A DNA stretch of 64,000 nucleotides from the NCBI GenBank assembly GCA_964017155.1, contig OZ024857.1, positions 5,806,327-5,870,326 of the forward strand, read 5' to 3'. Within the stretch, counting starts at the first letter, position 1, and the number at the start of each line of letters is the position of its first letter. The notes under the pieces were generated by a model, which saw nothing but the letters and a program-made list of their open reading frames with translations, ran no database searches and was not told the DNA's origin. This DNA comes from Oasisia sp. SBJ-2009 (Eukaryota > Annelida > Polychaeta > Sabellida > Siboglinidae). Shown here piece by piece: positions 12,001 through 23,395 of the stretch. Made by a program: the position numbers and the translations under genes.

Positions 12001-15000
12001 AGATGACAGAAAACCTCTGGCTAGGGCGAGGGACAAGGGCCAGAAAATGTCTCAGAACGGCAGGATTAGGCATCGTTACAAATCTGGCGAAAGTCCAGAA
12101 GGTTGGTGCACATGTCATACATTGCGAGTTTCCCGTATTTGTTGTGTTCCGCTGATTGCTCCAATAAATGGCTTGTTCACAAAGGAGACTTACTTGAGAT
12201 GCGGTCGAGACGATGGATAAACCTTGTTTCGACCGAGTCTACTTGGTGTTCAGGACAATTTACATGCGTGTATTGTACATGTACTATTTAAAGTTTTTAA
12301 CTAACGCATTTGAAGGCATACATCATGTACTATTTATTTATTTTCACTGAGGTATTTAAGATTACAGTTGTACTGTAATTCAAATTGTAAGTTCAAATTG
12401 CTGTGGAACTGTTATGTTGACCGATTTCCTCTAGAAATAAAATGTTACGATTAAGAGAAATATATTAATACGCTTTTTGTTGTTTATGTATAAGAATGTC
12501 AGGAACATGTGTCCATCGGTAATGACAAGTATGTTTAATAGAAATAATGAAATCCACAAATGCATGACACATCATGCTGAACTGTTGCACTTTCTAATTT
12601 CAAAAACTAACGTATTATACACAAATATTAGACACCGTGGTGTTAAGCTGTGGGTTTATACAGTAAAAACAGTTGATTGTAATTATGCATTCGTAATATT
12701 CAAATGTCACCTGAAAAGCTTTTTGTCATTAAACAATATCAGTGCCTTAGATAATTAGTTTTCATTATGGAAAATAATGATCGGGTATATACGAGAATAG
12801 TGTTGCTGTGATTTGTGTTGTTATTCTATTTTTCTATTCTTTAACTGCACATGCACTGCATGTTTTCTTTTTTGTTATCTTGCACCAATGACAACCAATG
12901 ACATATATATTGCATGCATTGGAGGCACATCTAACACTTGTTACTGATGTTCACACCTTCATTATAGAAACATTGACAACATAATCAAATATATACTATG
13001 TACAGTTTAAAGCATATATACATAATGTAATAAAGCACCATAACTATTGTTATTCTAACGTTTAGAAGACATGGACACGACGATGTCGTCATCGACAATG
13101 TACAACGTCAACCTGCCGCCACTCGCCCATCAACCTGTCGTCAACGGCCGCCTGTCTCCAGAGGACGCTGCCAGACAAGACAGACAGGTAACACACGTAG
13201 ACAGGTAACAAACGTAGACAGGTAACACACGTAGACAGGTAACACACGTAGACAGGTAACACGCGTAGACAGGTAACACACGTAGACAGGTAACACACGT
13301 AGACAGGTAACACACGTAGACAGGTAACACACGTAGACAGGTAACACACGCAGACAGGTAACACATGTAGACAGGTAACACGCGTAGACAGGTAACACAC
13401 GTAGACAGGTAATACACGTAGACAGGTATCACACGTAAGCAGGTAACACACGTAAACAGGTAACACACGTAGACAGGTAACACACGTAGACAGGTAATAC
13501 ACGTAGACAGGTAACACAAGTAGACAGGTAACACACGTAGGCAGGTAACACTTGTAGACAGGTAACACACGTAAACAGGTAACACACGTAGGCAGGTAAC
13601 ACACATAGACAAATAACACACGTAGACAGGTAACACACATAGACAGGTAATACACGTAAACAGGTAACACACGTAGACAGGTAACACTGGTGCACATGTA
13701 GGTGGACATGTATCACATGTTATGTAATATATTGTTCATGGCTCCAAGATTTGCTTATTTTGTAAGACATTAACTGACTTTGGAGCATAGTATTTGAAAC
13801 GACCCATCAGCTAGAAGTCTTTGTCACGTATTGGTGTCACGAGATTTGGCTCAAGTTTCTGCGGGATAATTTGGCTGTAGATGGTGGAGAGGTGGTATCC
13901 CTGGTACCCAGGGGGGGTTCTCTGTTTTATGTAAATGACCTGTTTCACTTTCCTCTTTCCAATTTGATTCTCCAGTGAGGACATTACTATTTTATGATAA
14001 GTGTATAGATGTGAAGTGGGTTGACCGGCAGCAATATACAGAATTAACACAACGTATAGTGTTGCTGCCTATTATCAAACGTAACGTTATTTTGCAGTTG
14101 AATAAACAACGACTGAGGCAGAAAGGGGAGAGACTCAACCGGCGATGTGAGTGTTGTGAGAGATAAAGACGACCGAATCATAGGCAATTGTTAAGATCAT
14201 TAATTGTTTGTTTGTTTGTTTTTAGATTACATTGTATTCATCACTTGTTAAGATGGTTAAATGTTCTGTTTTTATATGACATTTGTTTGCCTTGGATTCA
14301 TCCGTATTCAGGTCTGGTCTGTGTTTTGCGCTACAGCTGTCTATTAATTTATCTTCAACACATGAAACATTAAGACACCACCTGGTACCTAAAACTAACG
14401 TTAACATGTAGATCTGCAATAAATGAACCAAGTGCGTGCAAGCACGGTTATGCATACGTGTGAAATGTTCACCGTATGTTCCAAGACCGTTCAAACTGCA
14501 AATTGATTTGCATTTCATCTGTTTCTAGCTAAAGCCGATGACGATCAAACTCTGTCAGAGTCCGAAAGAACACCGATTGAAAGCTATAGTACCGATCAGC
14601 ACACATCTACGAAAGACCAAGTAAGAATACACGCATTACAATAACTATCGAAGCGTATGCTAGAACTAACCCAACATTAGCTATGACCATTATGCATGTG
14701 TGAACTTGAATCGACGACATTTGCAGATTATTGAAGAATACAAAAATGGCCATTTTGTTTATTTACTGCTATAGTATATACACCTTACATGTACAATCGA
14801 CAGTTGACCTCGATAGCAGTTTCAGTGTGAAAATATCTCCATTCTACACAAGTCAACTTTTTACAAATGGAAATGCTCCAAATTGTGAAGTTGTATCGAG
14901 ATACGTTTACCCTTTTTTGAATAAATGACGCATACATAAGTCGCCCTTCTGTGCAAAAGGAAATTTAGCATTCCATTGAGAGTATGTGTGTTGTAGCAAA

Positions 15001-18000
15001 CCTCTATTTATGCACAAGTATACAGAGTAAATTACAAAAAAGAAGACGTCATCCCGGCACATGTTCGCAATGCAGCAAATACCCATTACGTTCCGCACAT
15101 CAGGTGTGTTCAAAATCATTTTATTTCCGTTTAGTAATTCATGTTAACAATAACCTTTAACCGGGGCATTTCCAAATGTTATTTTAACAATGAATACTCA
15201 TCAAGACTTGGACGCCACACCCCGGAAGTGACGTTGCTATACCACCCTTTCTTTTTGCAGCGCACAAACCAGGTTGAGTCAGGAAGCTTCATGTCAATGT
15301 CACCACTATTTTGACTTTATCACGCGTAGTTGTGTCACATGTGATGTCCCGCGTCATCGGAATATGTCACGCCACTTTCATGTAACGCCTATATGTGTCA
15401 CACGTGACGTCCTGCGCATGCGCATGTTATGTTCCGGCAGATGGACGTGGCGCCCGTGTTGAGAGCGGACGGCCTCGGCAGCACGCCGGAGTACCGTGAG
15501 GAGATACTCGACCATGCACGAAAACGCATCCACGGCCTTCTGGACGACGCCTTCGCACTCGTAGCTACCCGGCCGCCTAGGTGCGACCTCCGCCGTCACT
15601 GGCTGCTTGTGTCTCTGCGTGTCCTCGCCTTCATTTAGCGTGCTCACCCTGCTGTTTACGTGTTCTGTTGAATCACGCTTTTCTCCTCTTTGTCTTCTTT
15701 ACGTGTGGTTGATATGAGAATTACTAATGTTCATGATTATACGCGGTTGTAATATTGCTAATATTCGACAATGTATTAAGCGTTCTTTATCTTGCTAGTT
15801 CTTATATCAAATAAGATTTAAGAAGATTTAACACGATTGCCACCTAGAGAATTAACTATAGATGGCAGGTGGACAAGGAAGCCCTTTGGCTTATCGACAG
15901 TCCAACCTATTTGTCTAAATGTACCCCGCCCTTCTGAGGTATATGTCGATTTTATTTTTAAACATTTTAACACTACTAGCACCTACACAATCAGCCGATA
16001 ATCTGTTCCATTCATTTACTGTTCTTTGTGAAAATTTTCTAATATCTAGTCTACACTGCTTCTTTGCTAATGTAATTCCACGTCCTTCTCTCTTCCTTAA
16101 ACGAGAAAAAAATATTTCTGTCAATATTTTCATAACCATTCAATATCTTAAACACCTCAATCTGATCTCCTCTCAGTGTCCTGGTTTCTAGTGTTGTTAA
16201 TACACATTCTTTTAGACGCATTTCATAATTAATATTCCTGAGTTTGTGTACGTGTCGTAGTTCACATACGTGTCCTGTTATATATGCTGATATATCTTGA
16301 ATGCCGTTTGTGCGACTAACTAACCTATATTTAGTCTGCACTCGACAACGGTGTCAATACATGTACGTGTCGATAACAGCCTACGACGAGTTTTGACATT
16401 TAGCCTAACATTAACATCATTAGTCGTCAACTCCCTTGATCAGCCGGCGTGGGCGGATCTGACTTGGATACAGGCACTGCATTGCTGTGTGGTTTGTTTC
16501 GCAGGAACCAACGACGAAACAAAGTAACACCCCTTTCTAACTTCCCCTACGACTTGTCCACCCCACCCTATGGTCCTGTTCGTCACTCCCGTAGACGGAG
16601 CAGGATGTTTGCGGCGCAGTACCATAGGTCGGCCCGGCGACACAAGAGGTACTGCCTCATGGCGTCGTTGTGGTGCGAACTCGCCACGTTACTGCATGTC
16701 GATGTGCATCTCGGCTTAAACCGCACGAAGCATGGAGCCGTTCATCCAGTGTCGTTTACGATGTTGTGTACGTGACACGCCCACGACATTTTTCTGCATG
16801 CTTATGTTCGTTGTTAAGCACTCTGCAATTGTTGTTGTTTACCAGGTAGACGATAACACATAAACAGTTGACATATGTATACGACCATGAGTACTGAAGA
16901 GAGAAAATAATAGTGAAAACGTAAAGGTAATGCCACGCCATAACATTTGCTATCGAGGGCAACGTCATGGAAGGAGCCATATTAAATATATGTACGGTTG
17001 CGTTAAAGAATTAGCTACGATGGTTTACGGTAGTGGTGTAGACAGCAAAGAAACAAGAAACGAAATGGAAACATATGTCACGCGCCGAAGAGGAACGCAA
17101 GACGCTTGGTGACACGAAGGACGTATCCGAGAGACAAAAACAATGCTATCTGGCGACAGTGTATTTATACTGAAACATACATTGGCGTGCCTGAACACAC
17201 ATGAACGTGATACATTCGAGATGACACAGACCAAGTTTCTGTTCCTTTGGGGCATCTCGTTAAGCATAAACAGTGTCTGTCAGTTGGTGTTCGCGTGGCA
17301 TTTCACCTTACGCGTCTGTGGTTAGCGTCACGTACACAGTTATTTTGACATCATCAGTCGTGCCGTTGTCGATGTTGCATGAAGTCACTACGCATGAACA
17401 TGTGTCGTTACGTTGTCCGTACAATTAGTCTCATCAGTGCAACTCGGTTAGTTTCGTATTTATAACCGGCTGCATAGCACGTCATTCAATTTACGGATAT
17501 TTCCAGTTTCTTACGAGGCTGCGGTGATTGGTGAGCAATGCAACATTTATTATAATTAAATATGCACATCCAACTAGTTTATAACAGAGGCAAACATTGG
17601 CTACGAGATGAGAAGATACAGTGAATACGGCGAGAGACTTAAACAGATTAAGGAATGACATTGAAGTGCAGTCCTGTTTAAGCACTGCCTGGGTATATAA
17701 CTTGCCTGTATACGTAATTTACAACATCCTTACTTTTCTTTCAGAAAGTTACTGTTAGAGAAAATCGATGCATCAATTGTTTTTTCTTTAAAATTGCTAT
17801 TTTCTTTGTCATCGATTAACCGCTTTTTCTTTTGCGGACTCCCTAGACTGGTGTGTTTATTGGGTCAGACTGACCACACGGACAAGTCGCTACTGATCAG
17901 CACTCCTTTCGCTCTCATATGTACGCACTTATCACGTTGCGAATAGCTTAGACGCACCTGTCTCTCTGTTGTGTGCACGGTACACATGATTTATAGGATG

Positions 18001-18370
18001 CCACGTAGGCGGATAGAGCGCACGCAGGCTAACTAAGCTGATCAGGCATGTTGCTGTATCTGTGCTATGTGATTCGTTTGAATCTCGCTCGCGCTTAACC
18101 TGTCATACGACCTTTTTGTCTCGTTTCTAATATTGCAGTTTAGCTACGTCTGTTTTTTTCTCGCGTGCATGCGTACGTGCTGTGTGTCAATACATTTGGT
18201 CTCTCTGTAATTCGGACTGTCATTATGTCTGTCTGTCTGGTCTGTGTGTCTGTCTTTTTGCATGCATGCATGCATGCATTCATATATGTATGTATGCATG
18301 TATGTGTGTGTATGTATGTATGTATGTATGTATGTATGTATGTATGTATGTGTGTGTATGTATGTATGTA

Positions 18371-18447
<77 letters not shown>

Positions 18448-18714
18448 ATGAATGTATGTACGCATGTATGTATGTATGTATGTATGTATGTATGTATGTA
18501 TGTATGTATGTATGTATGTATGTATGTATGGGTATATCTGTTTATGTACATATCTATGTTATATGTATACATACAAGTCTATTTCCGTGTCTCTTCACGG
18601 ATCGTCCCAGCTATGACCAGTTGTTGTCTTTCAGTCGCCACGAAATGACACAGGCCGGACCCGGCGACATTCCTGACACGGCGACAACAGCAAGTGGGTG
18701 ACAACAGGACGTGT

Positions 18715-18760
<46 letters not shown>

Positions 18761-20498
18761 GCGTGTGCGTGTGCGTGTGCGTGAGCGTGCGCGTGCGCGT
18801 GCGCGTGCGCGTGTGTGTGTGCCAGTACACACCGTATTCAGTACCACACTGACGATGTGCCCTGTGAAATATCAACATGTACTTGGACGTAATTACACCG
18901 CATATCTACTGTAATATAACGTAACTTCATTTCTCATGTTAGTTTGCATATTTTTAGTTTTACTTTATCTATGATTCAGTGTATTGGTTGGTAGACGTAA
19001 TGCTTCCGCAAGCCAGTAAGACGTAGCATAGCTCACAAAATAAAACGAAATTGACAAGTGTTACCTTGGAAATACATTTCTTTCAAGGATGTGATACCTC
19101 CATTACAGCTGGGCACTGGCAAATCCTAAATGTTCAATATTACATAAACCTTATCACATCAGCGATGCAGAACATATTCAACCACGTTCAACTTGATCCA
19201 AATTTCACCCGTGTATAACGTAACATTATAAGGCGGACATATCATTTAGACGGTCTATAGTCAGGGTGAACCAACTGTTGACATCACACACTCGTTCCTG
19301 CAGCGACTAAAGAGCTGCTTCACACTCCCCTCGCCATCACGACGTCTTCTCGGCGAGGTGACGACCTGGAGAGCCTCGCGTGGAACCCGTACACGGCGGG
19401 TGACGAGGTGGCCAAACTCACTCAGCCCCAACAACGGGTGGGTAGTTGAATCGGCTTCCGCAAATCGCTATGTTGCTCGTTTCTTGTTAGAACCATTTAG
19501 CGAAAATTAGACGTAGTATCCACTACAAAGTGTTAAATAAGAGTGTTGTTTTCAGTTTTGATAACATAATCGGATAACCTTCTTAAATATTTTGACTAGG
19601 TCCAGTCGGAACGTTTCGAGAAATTATAACAGTGGTTCAGCTTCGCATCAGATGCTGCCGGATCGAACCTTAGGAAAGTTCGTTCACCCTACATTGTTTC
19701 AGGTCACTCAGCTGTATGAATGAGTACCTGGCTATAGACAGTGAAGGCTATTCTAATTGCAATGTGGTCGGATTCTTCTCGGAAGCCGAGATGGTGTTCA
19801 ATTGAACAGATCTGCCACGGCGTAAAGTCTAAATCACTGAACAATCCTGAGGATGTGATACTGCGCTATATACGAATTTGCGTTTACGTTCAACCGTGTT
19901 CCTTCCGCAGACCCCGCTCCAGCGGCCGCACTCCGCCGCCAGCACCGGCCGAGTCCCGGGGGCGCCAGCGAGAGGACGAGCCCGCCCCACCAGCGCCCGG
20001 CAGCAGTACTCCAACGCCGCCTACGTAGACGACTACGACTACGAACCCGCCCGACCCATCCCCGTCACCGACCTGAGTGGCGTCTACACCACAGACCCAG
20101 CACCGCCCATCGTCATCCGGACCAAGTCCATCCCTCCTGCGGACGGCTACAGCAGCATCGCCTTGGACGCGAGGGTGTTCTCGTCATGGAGTCCGCCCGT
20201 CCGAGACCAGAACAACCGCCGACCGAAGCGACCCAAAGAGAACGCCGTGGCGCCGACGTTGAACGGGCGGCCGACGTTGAACGGACGGCCGACGTCTCCG
20301 CGCCATGGACACGCGTGGGAGACGCCGGCGAAGACGCAACAGCCCTGTCACGCGTGGGCGACTCCGGCACTCGATTCCGGCGTGCGGCCCGTCTACGACA
20401 CGGGCAGAGACGAGGTCGACGTCGCCATGGACGTCGTCCGCAGAGGAGCTCCGAGCCAAATCGTCTCGTCCGTGCGACAAGAGCTCCAGGGGATTTAA
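1..20498 (+). CDS. KIAA1549L: KIAA1549/UPF0606-like type I transmembrane protein, 5' partial, 16 exons in window
   Basis: Exons: 1-349 (open to the left edge), 1845-2028, 2508-2768, 3413-3585, 5022-5193, 6457-6680, 7576-7835, 11938-12101, 13066-13187, 14098-14146, 14529-14620, 15441-15580, 16505-16648, 18635-18693, 19304-19437, 19911-20498 (TAA). Every junction is GT-AG and the phases agree throughout, giving about 1037 codons. In order: a Ser/Thr-rich mucin-like ectodomain (residues 1-250, with poly-Thr runs), a conserved juxtamembrane block starting YWVIT and continuing through exons 3413-3585 and 5022-5193, one TM helix (about 393-419, LWIIIGSVAGG...), then a long cytoplasmic tail. The tail carries a basic NKQRLRQKGERLNRR stretch (microexon 14098) and an ARKRIHGLLDDAFAL helix (exon 15441). 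This order and these motifs match what I know of KIAA1549/KIAA1549L (DUF3827). The family's function is poorly known. The last exon repeats LNGRPT. The true start lies left of the window. Gene model strong; family assignment fairly sure; which paralogue it is remains unresolved. Confidence 0.8.
350..1844 (+). other. Intron of the KIAA1549-like gene, AT-rich, no gene seen
   Basis: The donor follows CAG at 349 and the acceptor is at 1843-1844. The sequence is AT-rich with short TTTA runs near 1540-1570. I see no repeat family or coding frame in it. The next two introns, 2029-2507 and 2769-3412, are likewise AT-rich and empty. Confidence 0.6.
3841..5019 (+). repeat. 22-bp minisatellite ending at a splice acceptor
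   Basis: About 53 tandem copies of a 22-bp unit that contains TGTGATCAGCC and GTTGTTG. Two sub-families are segregated: units with TGATCAGCC fill 3841 to about 4635, and units with TGATCACCC fill about 4650-5015. A few mutated units lie at 4650-4850. The last unit runs straight into the TGTAG acceptor at 5017-5021 of the exon that starts at 5022, so the acceptor region is built from repeat DNA. Confidence 0.95.
5194..6456 (+). other. Intron of the KIAA1549-like gene
   Basis: The donor is GCAG|GTTCG at 5193/5194 and the acceptor CCAG ends at 6456. The intron contains a (TTC)n run at about 5909-5943, a run of G at about 6047-6063, and the antisense LINE 3' relic at 6123-6345. The first 700 bases hold no recognisable element. 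Confidence 0.6.
6123..6345 (-). mobile_element. 3' end relic of a non-LTR retrotransposon ORF
   Basis: Read on the minus strand, the frame ending at the stop at 6123 gives MSFFPRTIPGWNSLPQE followed by a C-terminus ending in FKFRLAAHL. This is the typical end of many LINE ORF2 proteins (an SFFPRT-WN-LP block and a final F-RLAAHL helix). Only the last ~60 residues remain. It lies antisense in an intron of the KIAA1549-like gene. Its family differs from the CR1-like copy nearby, whose own C-terminus is unlike this. Confidence 0.65.
6718..6990 (+). repeat. (CTCA)n tetranucleotide array, interrupted
   Basis: This array of mostly CTCA units, with CGCT and CCAC variants, starts about 40 bases after the splice donor of the transmembrane exon (ends 6680). 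The open frames through it arise from the repeat. Confidence 0.9.
7003..7449 (+). repeat. Compound tetranucleotide array: GGAT, GGTG, GGGC/GGTC, GGAC
   Basis: About 445 bases of G-rich tetranucleotides arranged as successive pure blocks. GGAT/GGTG fills 7003-7090, mixed GGGC and GGTC fills 7110-7270, then a nearly perfect (GGAC)n block fills 7273-7447. Long open frames on both strands are artefacts of the 4-base period. The array lies 130 bases before the exon starting at 7576. Confidence 0.95.
7855..8348 (-). mobile_element. CR1-like LINE, 3' fragment, inverted
   Basis: This is the reverse complement of the 3' end of the CR1-like element that follows it (about 11020-11569), including the terminal tail of ATCTTGTTAA repeats at 7855-7890. 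It stops where the LINE sequence reaches the conserved C-terminal RT region. It begins only 20 bases after the splice donor of the exon ending at 7835 and joins the sense-strand copy directly at about 8348/8349. Confidence 0.85.
8349..11569 (+). mobile_element. CR1-like non-LTR retrotransposon, 5' truncated, one frameshift
   Basis: At 8349-8610 there is a frameshifted end of ORF1 with an esterase-like DGLHLSGKGA motif, typical of CR1 ORF1. ORF2 begins at about 8724. It has an apurinic-type endonuclease (GDFNHR near residue 134, SDHNH near 197) and a reverse transcriptase with YRPVSLTS, motif A YLDFKKAFDKV, GVPQGSVLGP and catalytic FADDT. It ends with the CR1-type tail LEYCIQAWRPYRKKDI. ORF2 is split at a run of nine A (about 10271-10279): the first frame runs 8724-10283, the second 10280-11470. 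The 3' UTR ends in ATCTTGTTAA repeats. The element is sense to the host gene, within the intron between exons 7576-7835 and 11938-12101. The family is clear; the exact CR1 subclade is not. Confidence 0.88.
11718..11775 (-). mobile_element. Short CR1-like 3' relic, inverted
   Basis: A short stretch containing CCCCGCCCTTCTGAAGTAT and TTTTTAAACAT resembles the reverse complement of the CR1-like 3' end seen at 15920-15965. It lies about 150 bases after the end of the full copy. A similar, weaker match lies at 38345-38410. Confidence 0.4.
12102..13065 (+). other. Intron of the KIAA1549-like gene, no element seen
   Basis: The donor is G|GTTGGT at 12101/12102 and the acceptor TTTAG ends at 13065. 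The sequence is AT-rich and contains no reading frame or repeat family I recognise. Confidence 0.6.
13184..13690 (+). repeat. 17-bp minisatellite copying an exon 5' splice site
   Basis: About 30 tandem copies of a 17-bp unit, roughly CAGGTAACACACGTAGA, with light divergence (AAGCAGGTAAC and ATAGACAAATAAC variants). The first copy overlaps the real exon end: the exon ends CAG at 13187 and is followed by GTAACA. Each later unit therefore carries a near-consensus donor CAG|GTAAC. Long minus-strand frames through the array are repeat artefacts. Confidence 0.95.
13691..14528 (+). other. Two introns around a 49-base microexon
   Basis: No repeat family is seen. The microexon at 14098-14146 (acceptor TTTTGCAG, donor T|GTGAGTG) was recovered because it restores phase between exons 13066-13187 and 14529-14620. 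It encodes the conserved basic stretch NKQRLRQKGERLNRR. Confidence 0.7.
14621..15440 (+). other. Intron of the KIAA1549-like gene, no element seen
   Basis: The donor CAA|GTAAGA follows 14620 and the acceptor TCCGGCAG ends at 15440. Nothing recognisable lies between them. Confidence 0.6.
15812..16290 (-). mobile_element. CR1-like LINE, 3' fragment, inverted
   Basis: A second inverted 3' fragment of the same CR1-like family. It has the tail repeats at 15812-15835, then the UTR block shared with 7890-8000, then the reverse complement of the C-terminal RT coding region (ends near 16250). It lies in the intron between exons 15441-15580 and 16505-16648. The frame is broken by an internal deletion relative to the longer copy. 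Confidence 0.8.
16649..18634 (+). other. Intron of the KIAA1549-like gene
   Basis: A 2-kb intron with no recognised coding sequence to 18230, followed by the TATG/TG microsatellite. The donor is AG|GTACTG and the acceptor CTTTCAG. Confidence 0.6.
18285..18530 (+). repeat. (TATG)n-(TG)n-(TATG)n compound microsatellite
   Basis: TATG units flank a pure (TG)n core at about 18376-18442. It ends about 100 bases before the short exon at 18635-18693. Confidence 0.95.
18711..18823 (+). repeat. (TG)n / (GTGC)n microsatellite
   Basis: A (TG)n tract grading into GTGTGC and GCGTGC units, beginning 18 bases after the donor of exon 18635-18693. That 59-base exon is therefore bracketed by microsatellites. 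Confidence 0.95.
19640..19885 (+). mobile_element. Diverged tRNA-derived SINE copy (body and tail)
   Basis: It shares the landmarks of the clearer copy at 43640-43975: TTCACCCTACATTG, CACTCAGCTGTATGAATGAG, GTACCTGGCTATAGACAGTG, and the end GATACTGCGCTATATA. The tRNA-like head is degraded. It ends about 25 bases before the acceptor of the last exon (starts 19911). Confidence 0.7.
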
Positions 20499-20739
20499 CG
20501 GGCGGGCGATATCAATTTACCCAACCATACGTGGGTTGTCTACGAATGTTCTTCCACCTCGTATCGGTCCCTCGTGAGGACGAGGCCACGTCACTCTGCT
20601 TGTTTCGCCCACTCATATGACAATACCTCTCCAACCCTTCCCAATCTTCTGCAATTTCCTACAATATTTTTTATTGGCTGTTTATCCTTTCTCCTTTGCG
20701 ATCTCTCTAAACACAGTCTCTCTCGTTCGCTCTCTGTCT

Positions 20740-21003
<264 letters not shown>

Positions 21004-21405
21004 TTTACGTCTTCCTCGTCAAATTCATCACCGTATTATGGTATGTGTGCTCTCTTCCTATCTTTACTCCTACATATCCTGCTCATTCTCAATTTTCATC
21101 CGCTAACTAAAAAATCCGGTTTGGGATTTTGTAATTTCATATATGATTGAAAAAATTGAGTTATAGAAATATATGTAACAATGTGGCGTTTTATATACAG
21201 AGGATACATGACGTCTTTTTGACAGTTCGTATTTTTCTATTACAAGTGAGCCAAACAACTTACCGGCCACATGATATATATTTTTTGCCATTTTTCACGG
21301 AGATTTTTAATTAATTTACAAAACTATTTAATTATATTTCCATGACAAATGCTTAATGATGGTAATTTGTCGTTTCGCTTTCTAAGATAATTGAAGAAAT
21401 AATTA

Positions 21406-21525
<120 letters not shown>

Positions 21526-22471
21526 GAATTTGTGAAAATTTTCTATTTCGTAGTTTTATTCATATCAGTTACTTTCTTAAAATGCGTTAATGTTATTTAT
21601 TACATTCATGTAAATAGCTGAATTGTAATTGTTTTAATGTGGATAACGTGCTGGGTGCACTCTACCTTTGAATATAACTGCTCATATTTTTTTGCATATA
21701 AATAAACATGGTGCTTTTCACATGTTGTTTAAAATGGCAACACTTATATAGTTATCTATTTATCTTTAATCATTAGCTCAATTGTTATTCGTTGGTTTGT
21801 ATTAAATATTTTCGTTGCAGCAATTTCGTTATTTGTCTTTGTGTTATTGTATATTGTTATTGTGTCAACGTTTCAAATGAAACTCAAAATATGTCATCCC
21901 CAAAAAGCAGCGACGATATTATTTGTTCTTGCCATATAAATAAGATATAGCTTGCATTGATAGCATTTATAGCGATTTTTTTTATAATTCATTTAAATCT
22001 AAGCATTATTTGTCCAGCACGGAACGAACTGTAACCTTTCGATTCCGTTTTGAAACTGATTTCGAGACAATTTCGTTCACCTCGGGTTGTTTCGTCTTTA
22101 AGAAAAAATAAGAAACGCTGTCGATTCTTTCCATTTGGACATAGACTATCACGCTCAAGTGGTAAATGTGTGACTCTTGGATTCATTGGATCGTGCTACT
22201 GTGTCGTGATAAGCTACACTGAAATAGGCTATGACATACGCCGCATGTCATTGGCATTGGCCATAAGAGACCAGCCTTTTATTACGCACATCTTTAGAAA
22301 ACAATCTTTGCTGGTAGTCGGTCTACGTAAGATCGACCATGCACGCACACACGTACATCGAAAATACGTGTTTAGCCTAAACAAACTTAATTAGGTTTGG
22401 ACTGAAGGAAGATGATGTTTTGCGAGAAGAACTGCATTAATTCACTAACTGTCTTGACACGATTCAATTGA

Positions 22472-23176
22472 TTACAACGCGCCCCAACACGGCCGAGTGT
22501 CTTCGCGGGCAACCTCCTGCCAGTGATTCGTCGGGCAGCACAGCGCTTGGTTGGTGACGCTATCGAGCGGAGATCCACAGAGATAGTTTGATTTAATCGC
22601 CAGCTTCGTGACCATGTCCGCTTGCACGGGCATGTAGAAAGTCAACTTCCGGGGGCTGTAGATCAGTCTCGAGTCGTCACTCTCGCACGGCTTTAGTGAC
22701 GTCGGGTAGTCGCGCCACGTCGTGTAGTCCCCGACCAAGCGGGCGTGATACAGCGAAGCGACAAACGTGACGACGGCGATAACTTGCACGATGACCGGCA
22801 TGCATTGCGTGCCGACAGCGAGCGTCAGCAGGCAGTAGTATCCGCCGACGGTGGCGTGGACGAGACGGCTCACCGGAAGCCAGACGAACACGTAGGCGAG
22901 CCACACACACGTCGCCTTGATGACGTCGTCGATGAAAACGTGCGACGCGCGACGGGGCTGGATGCCGCAGTGACGCAGAGCGGCCGCCTGTAGGCGAGCC
23001 ACCAGGAGGTTGAGTAGGGCAGCGAGGAACAGCCACGACGACGGGCTGGCCGCCTGCCAGCTGGGCGCACAGAAAGCCCGATAGAGGACCACCGGGCCGA
23101 TCACCTCGATCGTGAGGAGGTCGACAGCACGGTCGACTATCGACCAGGCGTAGAAAAACACTCTCGAGCTGCGCAT
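22472..23176 (-). CDS. Unrecognised multi-pass membrane protein A (paralogue of the gene at 28823-29431)
   Basis: A minus-strand frame from ATG at 23176 (MRSSRVFFYAW) to TAA at 22472, 234 codons. The frame stays open upstream to about 23257, and a possible acceptor (TTGCCAG) lies near 23250, so an upstream coding exon is possible. Four hydrophobic segments are visible: about residues 14-38, 48-66, 80-110 and 125-147. Then comes SLYHARLVGDY and a soluble C-terminus containing FYMPVQADMV. The paralogue has matching SLYYADLVGKY and YYLPIHKDSV, and a matching helix with W-P-R-L spacing. GC-rich and CpG-rich unlike its flanks. I do not recognise the family. The last ~40 residues have no counterpart in the paralogue and could be intron read-through. 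Confidence 0.65.
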   Translation of the reverse strand: MRSSRVFFYAWSIVDRAVDLLTIEVIGPVVLYRAFCAPSWQAASPSSWLFLAALLNLLVARLQAAALRHCGIQPRRASHVFIDDVIKATCVWLAYVFVWLPVSRLVHATVGGYYCLLTLAVGTQCMPVIVQVIAVVTFVASLYHARLVGDYTTWRDYPTSLKPCESDDSRLIYSPRKLTFYMPVQADMVTKLAIKSNYLCGSPLDSVTNQALCCPTNHWQEVAREDTRPCWGAL

Positions 23177-23345
23177 GCTCGCGTTGAGGTGCACCGGCCG
23201 AGGATTCGGGAACTTGCAGCAGCGACGACGGACGCGGGAGGTCGCGGGTCCTGGCAATCAATTATTACAATCTCGTGACGTTCCGCACGCGAACGTCTGA
23301 CGTGTCGCGCACGGACGTCTGACGTTCGCGCGCGTCAGACGTTCT
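23177..23345 (-). promoter_or_regulatory. CpG-rich 5' flank of gene A with repeated ACGTCTGACG motifs
   Basis: Between the ATG and 23345 the sequence is CpG-rich, and ACGTCTGACG or its reverse complement occurs several times (near 23291, 23310 and 23335). It may be a promoter or a 5' UTR. No start site can be fixed. Confidence 0.35.
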
Positions 23346-23395
23346 CTTGGGTAGATACAGAGTAAAGAGTCCCTTATCATGTCTATCTCTCTAAA

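Noticed and set aside
13089..13716. Long minus-strand frames (up to 206 codons) rich in Cys, Val and Tyr
   Set aside because: They are translations of the 17-bp minisatellite; all three frames stay open because the unit lacks stops on that strand.
22472..23257. Start of gene A at 23257
   Set aside because: The codon there is TTG; the first ATG is at 23176, and the extra residues could also be an exon extension, which the evidence cannot settle.
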